From positions 1 through 36,654 of the forward strand of contig PBLC01000016.1 of assembly GCA_002721675.1 (NCBI GenBank): a DNA stretch of 36,654 nucleotides, written 5' to 3'. This document shows, in pieces, positions 6,497 to 14,394 of this stretch. The notes beneath the pieces are model-generated. The model was not told where the DNA came from. It was given only the letters and a program-made list of their open reading frames with translations, and ran no database searches. The stretch's first letter is position 1; the number at the start of each line of letters is the position of its first letter. The DNA comes from Chloroflexota bacterium (GTDB lineage Bacteria; Chloroflexota; Dehalococcoidia; Lucifugimonadales; Lucifugimonadaceae). Position numbers and translations under genes: made by a program.

Positions 6497-9094
6497 TTAT
6501 CCTTTTTTTATATTATCTATTATTTTGTAATTTAATTTTGGTATGCGCATTGACCAGTCTTTATCATTAGAATTTTGCATTTCGATTGCCATTTCACCAA
6601 AAAGATTAGTTATGGAAATTGAATTTCTTAAATTATCTAAAATTGTAACTTCACCTTTAATTTCTCGGCGATCTGACTCAGAAATTAATGTTACCAATGC
6701 CCCCTCTTTAATTCCAAACTTTTCTAGAATATCATCACTCATTTCTATCTTAGTATTGATGTTAACTTCATTCATTCCCTCATTATTTATAACCTCTATG
6801 TTCTCAGAATCTTTTATTAATACCCTACCTTCATATAGTCGAATGTCGCTGATTGATTCATCAGATGAATAGTCCTGATTTATAAATGCTGGATCAATAT
6901 CATTATTTATAATCAATGATTCTTTCTTTAAATTATCGTAATCAATTAAACTAAAACCCTTTATATTTTTTGCTAATGATCCAAATACTTCTTTTTTACT
7001 TTTGAAATTTATTTCATCGATTTTTAATTCCCTAGAAAGATCATTAATAATTTGCCAAACTTCTTTCGTGTCACCTTTAGGGGCAATAGATGAATCTGTA
7101 TATTGAATTCTATTTTCTATATTAATGTATGTTCCAGATCTAGTAGAAAAATCAGTAACAGGAAATATAAGATCAAAGTCTTTATCTTTGTATTTGTTTT
7201 TATTTGTAAAAAGAACTTTTATCTTTGCATTATTAATAGCATCATTATCTTCTATCATATTAGGATTCGCGCCATCTTCAAAAATTAAGCAAAATTCAGG
7301 GTTATTATTTTCTATTTTATTTTTACTTAACCTATCAATTCCATCTAAATTTTTATCAAACCCCATATACATAGCACCTATTTGATTCGCCCCATTAATA
7401 AGTGGTATTAAAGAACTTTTTTCACTATTTGTATTTCCTGTAAGATGATATAAATTTAACAAACTAGATAGGTATTTATTTTTTTCAATTTTGCTATCCA
7501 ATAAATCTGTGCCAAATATGAACGATGTGTCTCCACTAATCAATATATTTGCTAAATCTTTTATTTCTTGTTCTTCAACACCAATTTCTTTTGCAATTTT
7601 TAATGCATCATAAGAAGAAAATTCTGCAATTGATAAGTCCAAATTAGGATAATTAACAGTTTCTGGAGCTTCTTTTGCTTGATCTATTATGATTTTGGAT
7701 ATCGCGTTAATTAATTTAAAAATATCTTCTGGCTGAATCCTTATCCAGTTGCTAGAATACCTCGTCATTTCTGTCTCTCTTGGATCTATTACTATTAGTT
7801 TTTTGCCAGATCTTGCAGCTTGTTTTGCATACATTGCAACAATATTTTGCATTTCTGAAGGATTTCCTAAGGTCAATAAAATATTGTCCGTATTTTTTAA
7901 TATTGGTAAATTCCCTTTTCCTGTTGAATTACCTGTTGCTGAAATGAGTGACTCAAAAATTTCTCTATCATTATCTGCTAATAAACTTAAATTTTCTATA
8001 CCTAGATTATCTTTGAATAAGACTTTTGATAAATATAAATCTTCATTTGTGCTTCTAGGACTTCCAAATATCTCAATTGATTTTCTGTCAAACTTCTTAA
8101 TTAAAGATGACAACTCTTTTAATCCCTCTTCATAAGATATTTTTTCATTATTTTTATACACAGAGTTTAATTTTTTTTCATTTACATAATCATATGCAAA
8201 CTTACCTCTCATGCATGTTTGCCCTTGATTTGCTTCACCTGCTAAATCTCCAATTAATCTTATTACTTTATTAAATTTATTAGATTCAGAGATTAATTGG
8301 CATCCTACTGGGCAATTTGAACAAACTGTCGTTGCCTTCTTTTCCATTTTTTCCCACTTATAATCTCTTTCAACCAGTGCCCCAGTTGGGCACATATCAA
8401 TACAAGCACCACAAAATTCACATCCAGATTCTAGAAGTGAATTACCAGATGCAGTCCCAACTATTGCGATCCCAGATCTTTGTTTTAAGGTTAATGCATT
8501 ATCAACCCTTACTTCATCGCAAACCCTTACACACCTTACGCACACGATGCACAAGTTATAGTCCCTGTCATAAAAAGGATCATCAGAATGAATAGGAAGA
8601 TTTCTTCTGTTATATGTTAATGGAGTCCTCATATCTAATTCCGTACTCCTAATAGTGTCTTTTAGTTCGCATCTTTCATTTTTTGGGCATGTTGTGCATC
8701 TGTCAGTAACAGATACATGTCTTTGGCAAACATCTTGAGGTCCGCACAATTCTATTCTGTGGCATGTTAAACAGCCATGAGGATGTTCGGTAATAAGAAG
8801 GTCCATTATGCCTTGTCTTAAGTCCTTTATATCATCTTGTGTTGATGTAACAATCATTCCATCCGTAACTGGAGTAGTACATGAAGCTTGGATTGATTTC
8901 CTTCCATTAACCTCCGTTTCTACTACACACATTCTGCATGCTCCATAAGGATCTAGGCCAGGGTGATAACAAAGGTATGGTATATAAACACCATGATCCA
9001 TTGCGGCCTGTATGATAGTTTGGCCAGGCTTAGCATTTATATATGTACCATTCAAATTTAATGTGGTCAGTTTATTTTTATCTGTTGTAGTCAT
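6497..9094 (-). CDS. nuoG: NADH dehydrogenase/formate dehydrogenase-type Fe-S subunit G (NuoG-like, molybdopterin fold)
   Basis: An 865-aa electron-transfer subunit. Domains in order: a [2Fe-2S] ferredoxin domain (Cys42, 53, 56, 72); a His-Cys cluster site (His104, Cys108, Cys111, Cys117); an inserted second Cys-x2-Cys-x5-Cys (133, 136, 142); two [4Fe-4S] ferredoxin motifs (182, 185, 188, 192 and 225, 228, 231, 235); a further cluster at 258, 261, 265 and 294; then a molybdopterin-oxidoreductase-like domain. The HCxxC/U-type active-site segment of formate dehydrogenases is not present around residues 340-400, where no cysteine occurs, so formate oxidation is unlikely and a NuoG role is favoured. 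Its ATG overlaps the stop of the NuoF gene (TAATG). The diaphorase partners lie directly upstream. Confidence 0.88.
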   Translation of the reverse strand: MTTTDKNKLTTLNLNGTYINAKPGQTIIQAAMDHGVYIPYLCYHPGLDPYGACRMCVVETEVNGRKSIQASCTTPVTDGMIVTSTQDDIKDLRQGIMDLLITEHPHGCLTCHRIELCGPQDVCQRHVSVTDRCTTCPKNERCELKDTIRSTELDMRTPLTYNRRNLPIHSDDPFYDRDYNLCIVCVRCVRVCDEVRVDNALTLKQRSGIAIVGTASGNSLLESGCEFCGACIDMCPTGALVERDYKWEKMEKKATTVCSNCPVGCQLISESNKFNKVIRLIGDLAGEANQGQTCMRGKFAYDYVNEKKLNSVYKNNEKISYEEGLKELSSLIKKFDRKSIEIFGSPRSTNEDLYLSKVLFKDNLGIENLSLLADNDREIFESLISATGNSTGKGNLPILKNTDNILLTLGNPSEMQNIVAMYAKQAARSGKKLIVIDPRETEMTRYSSNWIRIQPEDIFKLINAISKIIIDQAKEAPETVNYPNLDLSIAEFSSYDALKIAKEIGVEEQEIKDLANILISGDTSFIFGTDLLDSKIEKNKYLSSLLNLYHLTGNTNSEKSSLIPLINGANQIGAMYMGFDKNLDGIDRLSKNKIENNNPEFCLIFEDGANPNMIEDNDAINNAKIKVLFTNKNKYKDKDFDLIFPVTDFSTRSGTYINIENRIQYTDSSIAPKGDTKEVWQIINDLSRELKIDEINFKSKKEVFGSLAKNIKGFSLIDYDNLKKESLIINNDIDPAFINQDYSSDESISDIRLYEGRVLIKDSENIEVINNEGMNEVNINTKIEMSDDILEKFGIKEGALVTLISESDRREIKGEVTILDNLRNSISITNLFGEMAIEMQNSNDKDWSMRIPKLNYKIIDNIKKG

Positions 9095-10803
9095 TAGGGT
9101 CTTGTCCTTGTTGGTAAAATCATTTCTTCAATATCTGAATCTACTGGATGATTAGCAGACAAAGCAAGATCGAATTCTTCCTTAAAATATTTAATAGCTG
9201 ATGCTATGGGGCTATATCCTAATTGCCCGTGGCCACATAAAGATCCTGTCTTCATGCTATTTCCAATTTTCTTTATTACATCCATATCATTTTCATTAGG
9301 CTTAGAATTACAAATCCTATTAAGTATATCAAGCATATGGGTATTTCCTAATCTGCAAGGAAAACATTTACCACAACTTTCAAATTGATTGAATGCAACT
9401 AATGTTCTAATCAGGTCAACAACATCAGTTGTAGTATCAGCAACAATAATACCGCCAGACCCCAGAATAGCCCCCGCTTTAGACATTTCATCAAAGTCTA
9501 TTTTTACGTCAAAGTCTTCTTTTCCTAGAACTCCACCCAAAGGTCCTCCGGTTTGCAAAAGCTTTATTTCATTTTCAGTTGAAGATCCTCCTCCAATATT
9601 TTTTAATAAATCGTTAATTGTCATTCCCATCTCTATTTCATACATGCCTGGCCTTTTTATATGACCTGAGAGGCAAACGATTGCTGTCCCTGAACTACTT
9701 TCTGAACCAACTTTCTTATATTCTTCATTACCTTCTTTTATAATGTAAGGAACATAAGAAAGAGTCTTAACATTATTTATATTGCTTGGTTTTCCCCATA
9801 ATCCATAAACAGCCGGGAATGGCGGCTTAAATCTTGGCATTGACCTCTTGCCTTCAATAGCTTCCATTAATGCTGTCTCCTCTCCAGCAACATATGAATC
9901 ACCAGTTAATGAAACTTCAACATCATAATTAAATCCTGTTCCAAGTATATTTTCACCTAATAAATTTAGTTCGTAAGCCTGATCTATAGCCTTTCTTGAA
10001 TTTTCTATAGGAATTTCATGACCATCTCTTATAAAAATATGCCCATTGCTTGCCCCGGTTGCATATCCTGCTAAAATTAAACCTTCCAAGAGCATATGAG
10101 GGTCATTTTCTAATATACCTTTATCGTTAAAAGCGCCAGGATCACCTTCTTCACAATTACATAATATATATTTAACATTGCTATTATTTCCAGCCAAAAA
10201 ACTCCATTTTATTCCTGTAGAAAATGCTGCTCCACCACGACCTCTTAAACCTGAATCTTTAACTTGATTTAAAGTTTTATCAGGATCAAGTTCATCTAAC
10301 GCTCTATTCAAAGCTTCATATCCACCATTTGCTACATAATGGTTTATTTTCGTTGGAGATATATTTCCAAAATTCTTTGTAGCTATTTGTTTAGTAAATT
10401 TCAGGGGTTCACTTTTATCAAGTTCAATTATTCCCTGAACTGGATTCTTACCTTTTGGTACAATTTGACCAAAAATATATTTTAATAATGGCGTATTATT
10501 TTTAATATGCGAATTAAATATTTCTTCTGCAATACTAGGGTTAACATTATTGTAAAATATTCTTATGCCGCTACTGTCCTTTATATCAATCAAAGGCTCC
10601 GCATAACTTAATCCCATTGAACCCACTAGTGTTGTGGTTACATTTTTCATAGATAAAGAACGTTTATTAAATATATCAAAAATTTCTTGTGCTCCAGATG
10701 CTTGCCCGGAAGCTCCATAACCAACCCTAATCCAAGTGTTATCGTCTGAATTCAGACTGTCCCATTCGTTAATTGCTATATTTCTTATTTCATTAAATTC
10801 CAT
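9094..10803 (-). CDS. nuoF: NADH-oxidising flavoprotein subunit (NuoF/HoxF type)
   Basis: This subunit oxidises NADH through FMN and passes electrons to an N3-type [4Fe-4S] cluster. Residues 1-110 form a thioredoxin-like N-terminal extension as in HoxF and formate-dehydrogenase beta subunits. The FMN/NADH sites follow (GLRGRGGAAF at 185-194, CNCEEGDPGAFND at 215-227), then an SLBB-like region and the cluster ligands Cys477, Cys480, Cys483 and Cys523. It lacks the C-terminal double ferredoxin domain seen in electron-bifurcating hydrogenase subunits. At 569 aa it is longer than E. coli NuoF because of the extension. One base separates it from nuoE and one base is shared with nuoG, indicating stoichiometric expression. 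Confidence 0.93.
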   Translation of the reverse strand: MEFNEIRNIAINEWDSLNSDDNTWIRVGYGASGQASGAQEIFDIFNKRSLSMKNVTTTLVGSMGLSYAEPLIDIKDSSGIRIFYNNVNPSIAEEIFNSHIKNNTPLLKYIFGQIVPKGKNPVQGIIELDKSEPLKFTKQIATKNFGNISPTKINHYVANGGYEALNRALDELDPDKTLNQVKDSGLRGRGGAAFSTGIKWSFLAGNNSNVKYILCNCEEGDPGAFNDKGILENDPHMLLEGLILAGYATGASNGHIFIRDGHEIPIENSRKAIDQAYELNLLGENILGTGFNYDVEVSLTGDSYVAGEETALMEAIEGKRSMPRFKPPFPAVYGLWGKPSNINNVKTLSYVPYIIKEGNEEYKKVGSESSSGTAIVCLSGHIKRPGMYEIEMGMTINDLLKNIGGGSSTENEIKLLQTGGPLGGVLGKEDFDVKIDFDEMSKAGAILGSGGIIVADTTTDVVDLIRTLVAFNQFESCGKCFPCRLGNTHMLDILNRICNSKPNENDMDVIKKIGNSMKTGSLCGHGQLGYSPIASAIKYFKEEFDLALSANHPVDSDIEEMILPTRTRP

Positions 10804-10804
10804 T

Positions 10805-11275
10805 TTATATATCAGATATTTTTTCTTTAATTTTACCTATAGAGGCATTGCCAAATAATTTATGGTCAATGGCAAATACTGGCCCTTGAGAGCAGGCGCC
10901 GAGACAAGTGCTATATCGTAAAGTAATCTTGCCATCCTTAGTCTCTCCTTCCTTCTCTATTCCTAGGAAACTATGAACGTCTTTAAGTATCTTTTGAGAT
11001 CCCAATATATGGCATGTTGGTCCCCAGCATATATCTAAAGTAATATCTCCTGGAGGTGTAAATCTAAAATTTGTATAAAAAGAGGCAACGCCCCATACGT
11101 CATTAATTGTTTTATCAGTATACTTCGCAACAATTTCAACAGCATTTTTAGGAATATAATGAAACTTATTACTTATAGCCAGCAAAGAGGACAGGACAGT
11201 TATTTTAGATATTTTTGGCTGATTGTCTATCGCGTCCAAAATCTCATTATCTGTTGGTTCTTTATGATTAGTCAT
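10805..11275 (-). CDS. nuoE: NADH dehydrogenase [2Fe-2S] subunit E
   Basis: A 156-aa thioredoxin-fold subunit carrying the N1a-type [2Fe-2S] cluster. Ligands are Cys83 and Cys88 (CWGPTC) and Cys124 and Cys128 (CLGAC), preceded by the helical YIPKNAVEIVAKY region and the conserved VWGVASFYTNFRF segment. It is the first gene of the E-F-G trio and starts 27 bp after an SDR gene. No membrane (NuoA, H, J-N) or hydrogenase-connecting (NuoB, C, D, I) subunits occur in the window. The trio could dock onto a complex I encoded elsewhere or act as a soluble diaphorase. Confidence 0.94.
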   Translation of the reverse strand: MTNHKEPTDNEILDAIDNQPKISKITVLSSLLAISNKFHYIPKNAVEIVAKYTDKTINDVWGVASFYTNFRFTPPGDITLDICWGPTCHILGSQKILKDVHSFLGIEKEGETKDGKITLRYSTCLGACSQGPVFAIDHKLFGNASIGKIKEKISDI

Positions 11276-11302
11276 CTTTAAGGTCTTATTAGTTTCATAT
11301 AT

Positions 11303-12070
11303 TTATTCAGTCTTATTGCTTGCAGCTTTTAGATCTTCTGAAAGATCTCTTTTAATTGTTGGTTTCATTACAATAGTTTCAACAGTTGTTCTATTATCAA
11401 TAGAAGCCACAGTAAAAATTATCTCTGCTAAATCTTCAGGCTGCATCATTGTTGACCTTGCATTTTTATCTGGAATTAATGCTCTATTTTTTAATATTGG
11501 AGTATCTACTTCAGCAGGCATTACCGCAGTTGCTCTTATGCCCATATTAGAAAATTCAGCATTTATATCGCCCATTAAATTGGTTACTGCTGCTTTTGCT
11601 GCGCTATAGGCAGATCCACCGAGTAATCCAGGATTTAAAGCCGCCATTGATGAAACTGTAATAATTGTGCCTCTTTTTTTATTAAGCATATCTTTGAGGA
11701 ATTCTTGGCAAATTCTATAAACAGATTTCAAATTAACATTAAGTACATTGTCCCATTGATCTGTTGGTATATGCGCTATACTTCTAACCTGGCTACTCGC
11801 ACCAGCATTATTTATCAATATAGATACAGACCCAAAATCAGCCTCTACTTCTTCTCTCAATCTTATTATTTCTGAATCTTTAGATATATCACATTGGAAA
11901 AGAGCGATATTTTCCCCATACTTTCCAGCTAAATCTATAGTTTCTGCTAAAGCTTCTTCTCTTCGGCCTACAATTATCGTTTTAAAATTATTAGATGCAA
12001 ATTTAATTGCAGTAGCTCTACCTATTCCACTTCCACCGCCAGTAATTAAGCATAAGTCTTTAGGGCTCAT
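11303..12070 (-). CDS. SDR family oxidoreductase upstream of the NuoEFG genes
   Basis: A classical SDR with TGGGSGIG at 10-17, Asp61, NNAG at 87-90, Asn113, Ser140, Tyr155 and Lys159 (YSAAK). The length of 255 aa is normal. The start is supported by an AAGGAG ribosome-binding site six bases upstream and overlaps the end of the FAD-oxidoreductase gene by 11 bp. The C-terminal part (ETIVMKPTIKRDL) resembles serine/3-hydroxyacid dehydrogenase-type SDRs (YdfG-like), but the substrate is not clear. Its position between the membrane glycan/lipid genes and nuoE makes its pathway ambiguous. Confidence 0.9.
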   Translation of the reverse strand: MSPKDLCLITGGGSGIGRATAIKFASNNFKTIIVGRREEALAETIDLAGKYGENIALFQCDISKDSEIIRLREEVEADFGSVSILINNAGASSQVRSIAHIPTDQWDNVLNVNLKSVYRICQEFLKDMLNKKRGTIITVSSMAALNPGLLGGSAYSAAKAAVTNLMGDINAEFSNMGIRATAVMPAEVDTPILKNRALIPDKNARSTMMQPEDLAEIIFTVASIDNRTTVETIVMKPTIKRDLSEDLKAASNKTE

Positions 12071-13385
12071 CAGTTTCTCCTTTTTTTTTCATTATTAAAG
12101 ATACTATTTCTCCAGCAATTTTTACACTGTAATTTGTTCCTCTATCTTCAGGATAAATTTGTGTTGTATTTCCAATTAATAAGTTTACTATAGGTGACTC
12201 TATTTCTGGGATTAAGGACGAATAGTTTTTTGGAATAACTGGCTGAGCAGCACTGACAGAATTATAATAGTATTTTTTTATCCACTTTTTATTAAATTTA
12301 GGATTAATTTTAATTAAACTATTTATATAAATATCTAATAATTCATCTTTATTTTTCTGAAAAATTTCGTCTGTGTGCGATAAATAATTTGTTATATATA
12401 AAATATGATTACCTCCATATCTATCTTTACTAACTAAATTTGTGTGCTCTATTAATCCTAGGAAAGGTATTTCGTTGTCAATTATATTCATCCAATAATA
12501 AGGAGAGAATTGCTTTTTAAGACTCAATATAAATACACTTGCTCCTAAATATTTTGCTGCTGAAAGTTTTTCTGTATATTTTTTCTCAAAATTTATGAGT
12601 TTTTTTATTTCATATGATGGAGCTGTGCAAATTACTAGATCCGTATCTATTTTTTCTTTAATGCCATCATGAACATATTCGATGTTTTCTACTACCCCAT
12701 CATGATGACCGATAGATGTAACCTTATGATTTAACTTTACTTTGCTTCCGTTTCTTTCAATATTGTAAATTAAGGAATTTATTAATTCTTCGAATGAATA
12801 TCTAAGATAACCTAGTATTTCATCACCTTTTTTATTCCTTGAAGCAAATCTTGTTTTCATTTTTGACCAAAACCAAGGCATAGCAATCTCTTTATGATAT
12901 ATACCAAATTTTGCCCTTAACAAAGGCCCCCATACCCTATTATAGATTTCTTTGCCTGCATATTTTAATATCCAGTCATTTGCTGATATTGATTCGTATA
13001 CTTTCCAATCTTTTTTCTTCTGAAGATATAGACTTAAAAATCCTAGCCTTATCCTATTAATTAGACTTATAGGTTTATATTTTAAAAGATCAATTGGTGT
13101 AGAAAATCTATATAAAGATTGGTCAGCATACATTCCCACAGATGATTTATGCCATTCTAAAGATTTGCTTAGCCCTAATTCATTGATCAAATCAATTATT
13201 TCGTAATCATTTCTAAATATATGGTGGTAACCCCTTTCAACTTCATAACCATCTATCTTAATAGTTGAGGCTTGTCCTCCAAAAAAATATGAAGATTCAT
13301 ATACGGTCACATCAAAACCTTCTTTAGAAAGATAGTATGCTGCAGAAAGGCCTGTTATTCCACCTCCTATTATTGAAATTTTCAT
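12060..13385 (-). CDS. FAD-dependent oxidoreductase, amine oxidase/protoporphyrinogen oxidase-like
   Basis: A flavoprotein with an N-terminal dinucleotide-binding motif GGGITG at residues 7-12, an acidic FAD-ribose ligand at Glu30, a FGGQAS segment at 35-40, and a C-terminal FAD-closing segment (LLIGNTTQIYPEDRGTNYS). It resembles the NAD(P)/FAD-dependent phytoene desaturase, HemY and UDP-galactopyranose mutase-like superfamily. The frame is open 63 bases further upstream, but MKISIIGGG is the natural start: it places the Rossmann strand at residue 2 and creates an ATGA overlap with the preceding stop. The gene is coupled to a flippase-like membrane protein, so oxidation of a lipid or lipid-linked glycan, or sugar-ring rearrangement, are possible roles. 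Not haem synthesis on current evidence. Confidence 0.85.
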   Translation of the reverse strand: MKISIIGGGITGLSAAYYLSKEGFDVTVYESSYFFGGQASTIKIDGYEVERGYHHIFRNDYEIIDLINELGLSKSLEWHKSSVGMYADQSLYRFSTPIDLLKYKPISLINRIRLGFLSLYLQKKKDWKVYESISANDWILKYAGKEIYNRVWGPLLRAKFGIYHKEIAMPWFWSKMKTRFASRNKKGDEILGYLRYSFEELINSLIYNIERNGSKVKLNHKVTSIGHHDGVVENIEYVHDGIKEKIDTDLVICTAPSYEIKKLINFEKKYTEKLSAAKYLGASVFILSLKKQFSPYYWMNIIDNEIPFLGLIEHTNLVSKDRYGGNHILYITNYLSHTDEIFQKNKDELLDIYINSLIKINPKFNKKWIKKYYYNSVSAAQPVIPKNYSSLIPEIESPIVNLLIGNTTQIYPEDRGTNYSVKIAGEIVSLIMKKKGETDEP

Positions 13386-14392
13386 ATTTTTGATTTCCTG
13401 AAATCTACTATAAAAGTTCCTAACCCTAATATAGAAATCGGTAACCATAGTATTAGATGTACTAGTATTGTAAATGCTGCTGCCTCATTACTGTTTACGC
13501 CAAATGATGTAAGCACAATAGTTCCAATAACTTCAAAAGGCCCCCACCCACCAGAAGTTGATGGGATTATTCCTCCTAAATTAGAAAAAATTCCGAAAAA
13601 TAATATAGCGATGAATAAGTTTTCTATTCCAAAATTAAATTGGATACTAATTAAATAAAACATCGAAAATTCTACAGCCCATAAACACAAAGCCATCAAT
13701 GTAACATTTATAAGTCTTAAATTACTAATCGAAAAGGCACCTTCAGTGAAACTTTCTATGTATCTATCTGGATTAAAGTTTGACTTAAATTTTTTAATAA
13801 ATAGCATTAATTTATTAGTTATTGGCCTCCAAATGCCAGTGATAATAATAAAAACAAATAATATAGTCGCAACTAATAAAGTTAATATTGATGTGTAGAT
13901 TATACCTATTGATAAATTTAGATTATTAGAAAATTTCTCTATGAACTCTAAAGGTATAAATATAAAACCTACTATCAAAAAAAGAATTAATGCTATTACA
14001 TCAGTAATTCTCTCTGTCAAAATTGTTCCCAATGTGAATGATTTATTAATTTTTTTTACTAAATTGAGATGATAAATTCTTGCAAATTCGCCTAATCTTG
14101 CGGGTAATAAATTGTTAAACATGTATCCAGAAATAACCACTTTAAATAAAGATATAAATTTTAAATTTTTTACTTGTTCATTTAAAAGAATTTTCCACCT
14201 AATAGTTCTTATAAACAATGATATAAAGTAAATAAAGAAACCTAAGCTGACATATAATAATGGAATACTTTTTAAGGACTCTAGAGTTTTATCAAAATTA
14301 TCAATTATTCTAATCATTAGAAATAAACAAACTATTGAGATAAAGGTTCCTATTAAAATCTTATAAATATTCTTTTTAATTAAAATAAACAT
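13382..14392 (-). CDS. Lysylphosphatidylglycerol synthase/flippase-like membrane protein (UPF0104)
   Basis: A 336-aa multi-pass membrane protein with about eight hydrophobic helices, matching the LPG_synthase_TM (PF03706, TIGR00374) family. It shows an IRTIRWKILL segment after helix 2, LPARLGEFARIYHL after helix 3, and IPSTSGGWGPFEVIG in the C-terminal half. The family includes the flippase half of MprF and many stand-alone proteins of unknown substrate next to glycosyltransferases. No soluble aminoacyltransferase domain is present, so lysyl transfer is unlikely and lipid translocation is the reasonable guess. It sits two bases after the TIGR03663 gene. Confidence 0.87.
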   Translation of the reverse strand: MFILIKKNIYKILIGTFISIVCLFLMIRIIDNFDKTLESLKSIPLLYVSLGFFIYFISLFIRTIRWKILLNEQVKNLKFISLFKVVISGYMFNNLLPARLGEFARIYHLNLVKKINKSFTLGTILTERITDVIALILFLIVGFIFIPLEFIEKFSNNLNLSIGIIYTSILTLLVATILFVFIIITGIWRPITNKLMLFIKKFKSNFNPDRYIESFTEGAFSISNLRLINVTLMALCLWAVEFSMFYLISIQFNFGIENLFIAILFFGIFSNLGGIIPSTSGGWGPFEVIGTIVLTSFGVNSNEAAAFTILVHLILWLPISILGLGTFIVDFRKSKI

Positions 14393-14394
14393 TA

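Noticed and set aside
7103-8595. Plus-strand reading frames opposite the NuoG gene
   Set aside because: Antisense to a strongly conserved Fe-S subunit; low-complexity translations without family features.
6497-9094. Formate dehydrogenase alpha subunit
   Set aside because: The catalytic Cys/Sec-His segment is missing and the gene follows nuoE and nuoF; NuoG-like is better supported.
12060-13385. Protoporphyrinogen oxidase (HemY) as a firm call
   Set aside because: The FAD fold matches the superfamily but no haem genes are nearby and the substrate region is not diagnostic.
13386-13448. Longer start for the FAD oxidoreductase
   Set aside because: The added 21 residues precede the normal MKISIIGGG start and overlap the upstream gene; the ATGA junction supports the shorter form.
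13382-14392. MprF (lysylphosphatidylglycerol synthase) proper
   Set aside because: Only the flippase-like membrane part is present; the aminoacyltransferase domain is absent.
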